DNA of 19,510 nucleotides. Source: Candidatus Thiodiazotropha sp. (ex Gloverina cf. vestifex) (lineage in GTDB: Bacteria; Pseudomonadota; Gammaproteobacteria; Chromatiales; Chromatiaceae). The stretch covers positions 1-19,510 of the forward strand of contig JAHXHT010000003.1 in the NCBI GenBank assembly GCA_025656435.1, given 5' to 3'. The translations under genes and the position numbers were made by a program. Below the pieces are notes generated by a model that searched no databases, was not told the DNA's origin, and saw nothing but the letters and a program-made list of their open reading frames with translations. Numbering within the stretch: the first letter of the stretch is position 1; each line of letters begins with the position of its first letter. Positions 7,121 through 14,012 of this stretch are shown here, in pieces.

Positions 7121-9160
7121 TCAGAGTATCGGCACAATCAGTAGTGCGACGATGTTGATGATCTTGATTAATGGGTTGATTGCGGGACCGGCAGTATCCT
7201 TGTAGGGGTCACCGACGGTATCGCCGGTGACTGCTGCCTTGTGAGCGTCGGAGCCCTTGCCGCCGTGATTACCGTCTTCGATATACTTTTTGGCATTATC
7301 CCAGGCGCCACCACCGGCAGTCATTGATATAGCGATGAAGAGGCCGGTGACGATGGTGCCGATCAATAAGCCGCCCAGCGCCTTGGCGCCGGCATCTCCA
7401 CCCATGAGGGCACCGACGCCCAGGGCTACAACGATAGGCATCAGAACCGGCAGCAACGAGGGGATGATCATCTCCTTGATAGCGGCCTTGGTCAGCATGT
7501 CCACCGCTCTGCCGTAGTCAGGCTTTTCAGTGTGGTTCATGATGCCGGGTTTCTCGCGAAACTGGCGGCGTACCTCGTTGACGATACCACCGGCGGCACG
7601 CCCCACCGCTTCCATGGCCATGGAGCTGAACAGATAGGGTACCAGGCCACCGATGAAGAGGCCGATCAGCACAGCGGGATCGGACAGTTCAAAGCTGATG
7701 CTCTTGCCCGCATGCTCCAGGCTGCTGGTAAAGTCAGCGAACAGCACCAGCGCAGCCAGGCCGGCGGAGCCGATGGCATAACCTTTGGTGACTGCCTTGG
7801 TGGTGTTGCCGACGGCATCCAGGGGATCGGTGATATTACGGATTTTCTCATCCAACTCGGCCATCTCGGCTATGCCGCCGGCGTTGTCGGTGATGGGACC
7901 GTAGGCATCCAGCGCGACGATAATGCCGGTCATGGAGAGCATCGCGGTGGCCGCGATGGCGATACCGTAGATGCCTGCCAGATCGTAGGAGCCCCAGATG
8001 GCGGCACAGACGGCCAATACCGGAGCAGCCGTCGCCTTCATGGAGACGCCCAGACCGGCGATGACGTTGGTGCCGTCACCCGTGGTGGAGGCCTCGGCGA
8101 TGTGGCGGACCGGCGCATACTCGGTGGAGGTGTAGTACTCGGTGATTACCACCATGGCGGCAGTCAGGATCAGGCCGATCATGGCAGAACCGAAGAGCTG
8201 CATGGTGTTGAAACCACCGACGCCGTTCATCATGGAGTCAGTGACAAAATAGAATGCCACGGCAGCCAGTACACCGGCGACGATCAGTCCCTTGTAGAGG
8301 GCGGGCATCACATTTGTGTCAGTATCCTTGGCCTTGACGAAGAAAGTGCCGATGATCGAGGCGATGATGGAGACACCACCCAGTACCAGCGGATAGAGCA
8401 CTGCAGCGGGACCGGCGTCGGCCATCAACAGGCCGCCCAGCAGCATGGTGGCAACCACGGTGACTGCATAGGTTTCGAAAAGATCGGCCGCCATGCCGGC
8501 GCAGTCGCCCACGTTATCACCCACGTTGTCGGCGATGACCGCCGGGTTACGGGGATCATCCTCGGGGATACCGGCTTCCACCTTGCCGACGATGTCGGCC
8601 CCCACATCAGCACCCTTGGTGAAGATGCCGCCACCCAGTCGGGCAAAGATGGAGATCAGAGAGCCACCAAAAGCGAGTCCGACCAGCGGATGCAGCGGGT
8701 CTTCGACACCCATTGCGATCAGGATGGCATAGTAGCCCGCTACGCCGAGCAGGCCCAGGCCGACCACCAGCATGCCGGTGATGGCGCCACCGCGGAAGGC
8801 GATCTGCAGGGCCGCGTTGATGCCCTTGTTGGCAGCCTCGGCGGTACGCAGGTTGGAGCGCACCGAGATGTGCATACCAATGTAACCAGCGACGGCGGAG
8901 AGGATCGCGCCGATGGCGAAGCCGATGGCGGTGGCGGTGCCGAGGAAAAACCAGAGCACGACCAAGAGAATCAGCCCGACGATACCGATGGTGGTGTATT
9001 GGCGGTTGAGATAGGCCTTGGCACCTTCCTGTATGGCGCCGGCGATCTCTCGCATGCGCTCATTACCTTCAGGTTGTGCAAGAATCCATTTTACGGATAT
9101 AAAGCCGTAGGCGAGTGCGGCAAAGGCGCAAGCTAGGGCGAAGATCAGTTCTATGCTCAC
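7121..9160 (-). CDS. hppA: membrane H+-translocating pyrophosphatase, K+-independent type
   Basis: Multi-spanning inner-membrane pump (679 aa) that couples PPi hydrolysis to ion export. PPi/Mg-site motifs are intact: DVGADIVGKVE (185-195), DNVGDNVGD (211-219), DAYGPITDNAGGIAEM (418-433) and DTVGDPYKDTAGPAIN (about 646-661). The GNTTKA motif (451-456) has Lys at the position where K+-dependent pumps have Ala, so it is predicted to be K+-independent and H+-specific. Start: GTG at 9160, giving VSIELIFALACAF, because GAGGAGG lies 8 nt upstream. A frame open to 9313 would add 51 hydrophilic residues unlike the family. The upstream pfp ends in its own terminator 127 bp before this start. A 20-codon leader ORF ends on the start codon (GTGA overlap). 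Confidence 0.97.
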   Translation of the reverse strand: MSIELIFALACAFAALAYGFISVKWILAQPEGNERMREIAGAIQEGAKAYLNRQYTTIGIVGLILLVVLWFFLGTATAIGFAIGAILSAVAGYIGMHISVRSNLRTAEAANKGINAALQIAFRGGAITGMLVVGLGLLGVAGYYAILIAMGVEDPLHPLVGLAFGGSLISIFARLGGGIFTKGADVGADIVGKVEAGIPEDDPRNPAVIADNVGDNVGDCAGMAADLFETYAVTVVATMLLGGLLMADAGPAAVLYPLVLGGVSIIASIIGTFFVKAKDTDTNVMPALYKGLIVAGVLAAVAFYFVTDSMMNGVGGFNTMQLFGSAMIGLILTAAMVVITEYYTSTEYAPVRHIAEASTTGDGTNVIAGLGVSMKATAAPVLAVCAAIWGSYDLAGIYGIAIAATAMLSMTGIIVALDAYGPITDNAGGIAEMAELDEKIRNITDPLDAVGNTTKAVTKGYAIGSAGLAALVLFADFTSSLEHAGKSISFELSDPAVLIGLFIGGLVPYLFSSMAMEAVGRAAGGIVNEVRRQFREKPGIMNHTEKPDYGRAVDMLTKAAIKEMIIPSLLPVLMPIVVALGVGALMGGDAGAKALGGLLIGTIVTGLFIAISMTAGGGAWDNAKKYIEDGNHGGKGSDAHKAAVTGDTVGDPYKDTAGPAINPLIKIINIVALLIVPIL

Positions 9161-9219
9161 TTTAGGGTCCTCCTCAGGATAAAAACCGTGTTCTGACAGT
9201 CTGCTCTGTCGGTTGGCAT
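9157..9219 (-). CDS. possible 20-codon leader ORF before hppA
   Basis: ATG CCA ACC ... AAG TGA on the minus strand encodes MPTDRADCQN followed by ten more residues. Its stop overlaps the hppA GTG in a GTGA arrangement typical of translational coupling. An AGGAGG lies upstream but only 1 nt from the ATG, too close to be a normal ribosome binding site. A short hairpin (ACAG/CTGT) lies within it. It may be chance, or the overlap may help set hppA translation. Confidence 0.2.
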   Translation of the reverse strand: MPTDRADCQNTVFILRRTLK

Positions 9220-9286
9220 CCCTCCTGAAACTTTCGCTGACGGTAGATGTCTGCTCGGGTTGATGCCAGCTTTCAGAGGCTAAACG

Positions 9287-9311
9287 AAAAAGGGGGCTGT
9301 GTAGAGCCCCC
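9287..9311 (-). terminator. rho-independent terminator between pfp and hppA
   Basis: On the minus strand GGGGGCT, a 6-nt loop and AGCCCCC (stem 9292-9311) are followed by TTTTTCGTTT. The stem begins about 14 bp beyond the pfp stop. It should end or attenuate pfp transcripts, so hppA either depends on read-through or has a promoter in 9161-9286, where none was clear. Confidence 0.8.
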
Positions 9312-9325
9312 AAGTCATCGTTATT

Positions 9326-10582
9326 TTATAGTTCGAATGATTCCAGCTTTTTCGCTACAGCCACGCCCTTCATAGTGACGTAGGCTGGCATTCCGTTGTC
9401 GTTGTAGGGTGGATAGGCCTCGCCCTTGATGAGTGGGTAGAGGTAATCCTTACAGGCCTGGGTGATGCCGAAGCCGTCATCGGTGATGAAATCCATCGGC
9501 ATCATTTTCTCCACGTTGGCCACCTCGGAGAGTGGCGCCTCACCGATGCTCCATTTGTAGGGGTTCGAGGATTCACGCACCACGGTAGGCATGATGGAGT
9601 TTTTACCCTCCAGTGCTTTTTCTACAGCCGCCTTACCTAGTGCATAGGCTTGTTCCACATCGGACTCTGAGGCGAGATGGCGCGCCGCACGCTGCAGATA
9701 GTCAGCTACCGCCCAATGGAACTTATGGTCCAGGGCATCTTTGATCATGTTGGCCACCACGGGAGCGGCGCCACCCAGCTGGGCGTGACCGAATGAGTCC
9801 CGGGTACCCTGCTCGGCCAGAAACTTCCCGTCCGGCCAGTGACAACCTTCGGATACCACGATGCTGCAGAAGCCGTACTCTTTGACTTTCGCATCGACAG
9901 CGGCAAGGAATTTCTCCTGGTCGAATTCCACTTCAGGGAACAGGGTGACGACCGGGATGTTGTTGTCCTCGACCAGTGCGCCGGCGGCGGCAATCCAACC
10001 AGCATGGCGGCCCATTACCTCGATAACAAAGATTTTGGTGGAGGTGGCTGCCATGGAGCGTACGTCGAAGGAAGCCTCCAGGGTGGAAACGGCAATATAT
10101 TTTGCGACTGAGCCGAAACCTGGGCAGTTGTCGGTAATCGGCAGGTCATTGTCCACAGTTTTGGGTACATGGATGGCCTGCACGGGGAATCCCATTTTCT
10201 CTGAGAGCTGGGAGACCTTGTAACACGTATCAGCAGAGTCACCGCCGCCGTTGTAGAAGAAGTAACCAATGTTGTGGGCCTTGAAAAGCTCGATCAGGCG
10301 CTCGTACTCACGCTGATTCTCTTCCAGGCTTTTGAGCTTGAAACGGCAGGAGCCGAAGCCGCCGGAGGGTGTGTGCTTGAGTGCTGCGATATCCTCCGCG
10401 GACTCGGCGCTGGTGTCGATCAGGTCTTCGGTCAGGGCGCCGATGATACCGTTGCGACCGGCATAGACGTTGGCAATCTTGTCCGGATGCTGGCGGGCGG
10501 TCTCGATGACGCCCGCGGCGGAGGCGTTGATAACGGCGGTCACACCGCCGGATTGTGCATAGAAAGCATTTTTAGCTGTCAT
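9326..10582 (-). CDS. pfp: pyrophosphate-dependent 6-phosphofructokinase
   Basis: Phosphofructokinase (418 aa) interconverting fructose-6-phosphate and fructose-1,6-bisphosphate in the cytoplasm. Two residues mark it as PPi- rather than ATP-dependent. The nucleotide-site motif is NGGGDS with Asp115 where ATP enzymes have Gly (GGDGS). The catalytic loop is PKTVDND with Lys141 in place of the Gly of GTIDND; the catalytic base is Asp144. Other family motifs: YAQSGGVTAVINAS, NCPGFGSVAKY, VIEVMGRHAGW and VSEGCHWPDGK. The PPi reaction is reversible, so it can serve glycolysis or replace fructose bisphosphatase, as proposed for thiotrophic symbionts and methanotrophs, where it can also act on sedoheptulose phosphates. 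AAGGGG about 11 nt before the ATG supports the start. It lies 51 bp after a small protein of unknown function. Confidence 0.96.
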   Translation of the reverse strand: MTAKNAFYAQSGGVTAVINASAAGVIETARQHPDKIANVYAGRNGIIGALTEDLIDTSAESAEDIAALKHTPSGGFGSCRFKLKSLEENQREYERLIELFKAHNIGYFFYNGGGDSADTCYKVSQLSEKMGFPVQAIHVPKTVDNDLPITDNCPGFGSVAKYIAVSTLEASFDVRSMAATSTKIFVIEVMGRHAGWIAAAGALVEDNNIPVVTLFPEVEFDQEKFLAAVDAKVKEYGFCSIVVSEGCHWPDGKFLAEQGTRDSFGHAQLGGAAPVVANMIKDALDHKFHWAVADYLQRAARHLASESDVEQAYALGKAAVEKALEGKNSIMPTVVRESSNPYKWSIGEAPLSEVANVEKMMPMDFITDDGFGITQACKDYLYPLIKGEAYPPYNDNGMPAYVTMKGVAVAKKLESFEL

Positions 10583-10633
10583 TATTTTATGATCCCCTTC
10601 TTGTAATCAAAATCTTGGTTTTTTCTGTGTAGT

Positions 10634-10978
10634 TTAGATGTCGCCTCGTTCCTTGGCCTCGTAGTCAGCCTGGGCTTGGAGCAGAGAGACGATGCACTCG
10701 GTCAGGTCGTCGTATTCATGCGCGCCGGTGCCGTATTGTTGATATCCCCGATAGAAAAACTGGCAGCGGTACTTGCGGCTGCCGGTCTTGAAGATGATGA
10801 AGTTGCAGCCCTCGGCATCCCAGTAGACGACCGGGCAACTGGTCAATTCCCGATCCGATAGCATCAGCCGTATCTCGGCATCGGCGATCTGGGTCTCCAC
10901 CTTTTGCCCATAGCGCTCCACCAGGGTGGTATCGATAACCCAGTGCTCAGATTCTGTGATATCCGGAATTTCAGGCAT
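10634..10978 (-). CDS. conserved-looking small protein of unknown function upstream of pfp
   Basis: A soluble, acidic 114-residue protein I do not recognise. It has no signal peptide or membrane segment. Notable features are aromatic-rich strands (PVVYWDAEGCNFIIFKTG, YRCQFFYRGYQQYG) suggesting a small beta-rich fold, two cysteines in that region, and a C-terminal helix (DDLTECIVSLLQAQADYEAKE). The ATG at 10978 is preferred, with an AGAG about 8 nt upstream; an in-frame GTG at 10987 would add three residues and has no ribosome binding site. The 51-bp gap and shared strand make it likely to be transcribed with pfp. A role linked to PPi-PFK is possible but rests on position alone. Confidence 0.75.
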   Translation of the reverse strand: MPEIPDITESEHWVIDTTLVERYGQKVETQIADAEIRLMLSDRELTSCPVVYWDAEGCNFIIFKTGSRKYRCQFFYRGYQQYGTGAHEYDDLTECIVSLLQAQADYEAKERGDI

Positions 10979-11094
10979 GAAGGACACTCTGCGATCATTA
11001 CAAAACGCGAGGCGGTGAAGAATAATCTAATTGACCCCTTTAGTACACATGAACTCAGTTCCAGCCGTGGTCCCATCAGCGTTCTACGTATCTG

Positions 11095-11110
11095 CCGGTT
11101 GATCAACCGG
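11095..11110. repeat. perfect 16-bp palindrome CCGGTTGATCAACCGG
   Basis: The sequence is its own reverse complement with no mismatch. It lies about 120 bp upstream of the pfp-unit start and has the size of a dimeric regulator site. No matching T-run, so it is not a terminator. No known regulator is assigned. Confidence 0.45.
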
Positions 11111-11166
11111 TGCGTCAGCCTGAAGATTTAGTTACAACTGAATCCACACTTGTTTTGGAATAGAGT

Positions 11167-11190
11167 CCGCAAAGTCCGTTGACTTTACGG
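11167..11190. repeat. hairpin, 10-bp arms with one mismatch
   Basis: CCGCAAAGTC and GACTTTACGG flank a CGTT loop, with one C/A mismatch. It precedes the next, larger hairpin by 6 bp, so the two may form one folded unit. Confidence 0.4.
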
Positions 11191-11196
11191 GAAATG

Positions 11197-11238
11197 TTGG
11201 ATTAGCTTACCCAAGCTTGCTGGCAGCGGCTAATCCAA
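11197..11238. repeat. 10-bp inverted repeat, REP-like palindromic element
   Basis: TTGGATTAGC (11197-11206) and GCTAATCCAA (11229-11238) pair perfectly across a 22-nt loop that contains the palindrome CAAGCTTG. The arm sequence resembles the short GGATTA-type palindromes scattered between genes in many bacteria. Being a dispersed repeat is an inference; only one copy was seen in this window. Confidence 0.45.
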
Positions 11239-11345
11239 AACTTGGATGTAGCCATGGAATTTCCTAATTGATAACAACAGAAGCAGTTCTAAAGTTCTTG
11301 AAAATCTCGCTTTAAACATGAAGTGCGGCAGACATGAAACCTACC

Positions 11346-11374
11346 TTTACAGCTGTAATTAACTGAATTATATG
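11346..11374 (+). promoter_or_regulatory. sigma-70 promoter of the Adk-like gene
   Basis: TTTACA (11346-11351, 5/6 to the -35 consensus), a 17-nt spacer, and TATATG (11369-11374, 4/6 to -10). It lies about 50 bp before the start codon at 11425. Confidence 0.5.
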
Positions 11375-11424
11375 GAAAACCCGTCCAGCTAAGGATAACC
11401 GGTCCGTGCTTTTGAGGAGTTGGG

Positions 11425-12753
11425 ATGAGGATAGTGATACTGGGCGCACCAGGCGCTGGTAAGAGAGCCCAGACGGCTTTGATGGCTGAAAAGTATGGGC
11501 TGATTTCACTGACCACCAGCGAGTTGGTGAAAAAGGCGATGGCTGAAGAGGATGGCCCTCAGCTTCGAATGCTGCAGCAAGCGGGACAGATGGTGCCGGA
11601 GGACCTTCTTCTCACTCTGTTGCAGGAGCGCCTGCAGCAACCGGATATGCGTGACGGCTTCATCCTCAATGGCTTTCCCCGCAATCTCCTGCAGGCCCTT
11701 ACTTTAGATGAAGCATTGGCTGAATTGGATCAGCCCCTCGATATGGTTCTGTTCATCCAAATAGAGACAGACGCCCTGATGGAACGCCTCGTTGGGCGAC
11801 GCACCTGCAGATCCTGTGGGGCAACTTTCAATATCTATACCAATCCCCCCGTCGTGGATGATATCTGTGATCTCTGCGGCGGTCGGCTGCATCAGCGTGC
11901 TGACGACAACGAAGAGACGGTTAGTACTCGACTGCATGTATTTGATCATCTGACCGCTGCTCTGCTGGATCACTACGGCAAGCAGGGGAAAGTGGTTCGG
12001 GTCGATGGTGATGATCAGGCTAAACAAGTATTTGGCCGTTCCAGTCGGGAGGTTGAGAAGTTTTTTAAGCAGCGAAAGGCCGCTAAGACAGATGCGCCTC
12101 AGCAGGAAGAAACAACGCGTGCGCCTGAAGTTATTGAGAATAAGGTGGTTTCCCAACCCGCTTCAAAGCCACAACCCAAGGTTAAGGCGCCTTCTGGTAC
12201 CAGAAAAACTTCTAGCACCTCTTCTACAGCGGCCAAAAAGAGTAAGGCCAAAGCGCAAACCAAGAAAAAACCAGCTACTGCCAAGAAAGTAAGCAAGCCG
12301 GTGGCCCGGACCACCGGGAAAAGTACTCAGGCCACCGCTGGAAAGGCGTCAGGGACAACGCCGGGTGTGAAAAAGTCGCTGAAAAAGAAAAAAGTTACTG
12401 CGAAAACCTCAAAATCCAAGAAGAAGGTAGTCAGTAAATCAGTAAAACGGAAAGCAGCACCGGTCAAGAAAAAGACGAAGACAGCTAAAGCGACATCAGT
12501 GAAAAAGCGGGCAGCGGTAAAAAAGGCAGTTTCTAAAAAGCCAGTGATTAAGAAAAAATCAGTTAAGTCAAAGGCTTCCATCAAGAAAAAGGTTGTCACG
12601 CAGAAAGCTACCAAGAAGACCCGTAAAAAAAGGGTGGCTTTGCCAAAGGCGGTAGCCAAGAAGAGCGCCAAGAAAAAAGTGGCCAAAAAGGTGCCCACCA
12701 AAAAACGGGCAGTGAAGAAAAAAACGACTAAACGCTCAAGCCGCCATCGCTAA
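11425..12753 (+). CDS. adenylate-kinase-like protein fused to a histone-H1-like lysine-rich tail
   Basis: A 442-residue protein in two parts. Residues 1 to about 212 are an adenylate kinase fold: P-loop GAPGAGKRAQ (7-16), NGFPRNLLQA (82-91) and a zinc-type LID with two CxxC pairs (CRSC, CDLC) followed by QRADDNEETVSTRL. Several normally invariant residues differ: GKGT is GKRA, TGDxxR is TSExxK (Arg36 to Lys), and the Mg-site Asp84 of E. coli is Asn (LNGFPR). The kinase activity may be lost or altered. The rest, to 442, is a disordered Lys/Ala/Ser/Thr tail ending KRSSRHR, like AlgP or bacterial histone-H1-like tails that bind polyanions such as DNA. The tail is rich in AAA/AAG codons. GAGGAG 7 nt before the ATG supports the start. 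It is probably a specialised paralogue; the housekeeping adk is presumably elsewhere. Confidence 0.85.
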   Translation: MRIVILGAPGAGKRAQTALMAEKYGLISLTTSELVKKAMAEEDGPQLRMLQQAGQMVPEDLLLTLLQERLQQPDMRDGFILNGFPRNLLQALTLDEALAELDQPLDMVLFIQIETDALMERLVGRRTCRSCGATFNIYTNPPVVDDICDLCGGRLHQRADDNEETVSTRLHVFDHLTAALLDHYGKQGKVVRVDGDDQAKQVFGRSSREVEKFFKQRKAAKTDAPQQEETTRAPEVIENKVVSQPASKPQPKVKAPSGTRKTSSTSSTAAKKSKAKAQTKKKPATAKKVSKPVARTTGKSTQATAGKASGTTPGVKKSLKKKKVTAKTSKSKKKVVSKSVKRKAAPVKKKTKTAKATSVKKRAAVKKAVSKKPVIKKKSVKSKASIKKKVVTQKATKKTRKKRVALPKAVAKKSAKKKVAKKVPTKKRAVKKKTTKRSSRHR

Positions 12754-12819
12754 CAGTACAGGCGCCCAGCCTGGTGAGACCTGCTGGAACAGGCCGGCAA
12801 CAGATGTTGAGCCGACAGT

Positions 12820-13347
12820 TCAGCTGCGGGAAGCGCGCTGGAATTCGGTCCCCTTACAACCTGAGCAGGGGGGGATGTGGCCGGTCTTCTTGAAGTGCAT
12901 CTCCTTACCGCAGCCGGAGCATACCAGGGTACCTGGGCCAGTTATCTCTCCCGTATGGTAGAGGGATGAACGCGAGGCCCTCTGCGCCAGCTTTGCCAGT
13001 TCCAGCTTGGTCTGATCGGCCACACCAGTGAACATCTCCAGCATGCGATTTTCAACCTGCTGTACATCGAAGCGCCACCAGGCAGACATCTGCTCGCCTG
13101 TTTCCAGCAGGTAATCAGCGGCGTCTTTCATGTCCCGCTCCACATAGCCGGCGACCTTTTCTGCTTCCTCCCGGCTCAGTTCGCCGAGTTCGACCATCTT
13201 TTCCCGTGCATCGTCCAGATACTCTTTCATTCCCGGCAAGGCGTTTTCTTTGGCGGAATCGATGGCCTCATGCACTTCTTGTAAAATTTTGTCATAGGCA
13301 GCAGCCAATTTATCGAAGGGATATTGATCGTGTTGTGATTCAGGCAT
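12820..13347 (-). CDS. zinc-ribbon-containing protein, YbeL/DUF1451 family
   Basis: A cytoplasmic protein of 175 aa matching E. coli YbeL (DUF1451) in layout. A long charged helical region with LGELSREEAEKVAGYVERDM comes first, then a middle segment ending SLYHTGEITGPGTLVCSGCG, and a C-terminal zinc ribbon with two CSGC pairs, finishing TEFQRASRS. The function of the family is unknown. GAGGAG 6 nt before the ATG at 13347 supports the start. In E. coli ybeL lies beside leuS; here only the globin separates the two, so the neighbourhood is conserved. It converges with the Adk-like gene. Confidence 0.88.
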   Translation of the reverse strand: MPESQHDQYPFDKLAAAYDKILQEVHEAIDSAKENALPGMKEYLDDAREKMVELGELSREEAEKVAGYVERDMKDAADYLLETGEQMSAWWRFDVQQVENRMLEMFTGVADQTKLELAKLAQRASRSSLYHTGEITGPGTLVCSGCGKEMHFKKTGHIPPCSGCKGTEFQRASRS

Positions 13348-13476
13348 ACTTCGCTCCTCACGGTCAGCCGTTGTTTCTGATGCTCTCTATCTCAATGATG
13401 GCCGATATGGCGTGTTTAGCAACCCACTAACCAGGGAGAGGTTCAAGCAACCGATTTCCCGGCCGATAAACTTGTT

Positions 13477-13899
13477 ATGGAACAACGAGATCTCAACCTG
13501 TTTCGGGAGAGCCTGGCGCGCGTGACCGCGTCTGATGATTTTTTCGATAGTTTTTACGACCATTTCATGGCGCAGTCGGAAGAGATAGCCGGTTTTTTTC
13601 ATCGCCAGGACATGGCGCAATTGAAGCACAAACTGGAAGAGACCCTTCAGATGGTTGCCGATACCGCCGAAGGTCGTCCTGGTCTGGAGCTTTATATGGA
13701 GATGCTTGGACGCATACACCAGCGTCTGCATGTGGAGCGTCGGCACTTCTCCATGTGGCAAACCGCCCTGATCGAAACCGTGGCGGTGTTTGATGATCAC
13801 TACAACGACCAGGTTGAGGCTGCCTGGTTCCGGGTGATCGCTTCGGTGATTGAGATCGTGTTCAGTGCCCTGAGCCAACCCCATCAACAGGCTTCCTGA
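13477..13899 (+). CDS. single-domain globin
   Basis: A 140-residue haem globin related to bacterial single-domain and globin-sensor proteins. Family features are FYDHFMAQSEEIAGFF (helices A-C), DMAQLKHKLEETLQMV (helix E region) and MLGRIHQRLHVERRHFSMW, where the likely proximal histidine lies in GRIHQ, then VEAAWFRVIASVIEIVF at the end. No partner domain is fused, so it probably binds O2, NO or sulfide in the cytoplasm. The start is by best fit; no strong ribosome binding site precedes the ATG. It is divergent from the YbeL-like gene and lies 113 bp before leuS; transcription with leuS is possible. With the hemerythrin it is the second gas-binding protein in the window. Confidence 0.87.
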   Translation: MEQRDLNLFRESLARVTASDDFFDSFYDHFMAQSEEIAGFFHRQDMAQLKHKLEETLQMVADTAEGRPGLELYMEMLGRIHQRLHVERRHFSMWQTALIETVAVFDDHYNDQVEAAWFRVIASVIEIVFSALSQPHQQAS

Positions 13900-14012
13900 G
13901 AAGCTTTCCAGAGACACTTTGGGTGAGTTGTCGCCCTCTCATGCTTTTTGAAACCTGAAGGCTGCGGTATCCTTCCCCGATTGCCGTTCCAATCAACCAT
14001 TCAGGCCAAATC

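Larger units (their letters stand above)
10979..11424. other. 446-bp gene-free region with structured repeats
   Basis: This is the largest non-coding stretch in the window, between two divergent genes. I see no credible ORF with a ribosome binding site. It holds a perfect 16-bp palindrome, two hairpins close together and a sigma-70-like promoter for the Adk-like gene, each listed separately. No promoter for the minus-strand pfp unit was convincing. Confidence 0.6.

Noticed and set aside
7532..9136. A 534-codon open frame on the plus strand opposite hppA.
   Set aside because: It is antisense to a clearly conserved pump gene, its protein is a Gly/Asp/His-rich composition with no motifs, and it reflects the codon bias of hppA.
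9161..9313. An N-terminal extension of hppA starting at 9313.
   Set aside because: The extra 51 residues are hydrophilic and would begin inside the pfp terminator; the GTG at 9160 has an excellent ribosome binding site.
13387..13917. A 176-codon minus-strand frame opposite the globin gene.
   Set aside because: The plus-strand globin has convincing family motifs; the antisense frame has none.
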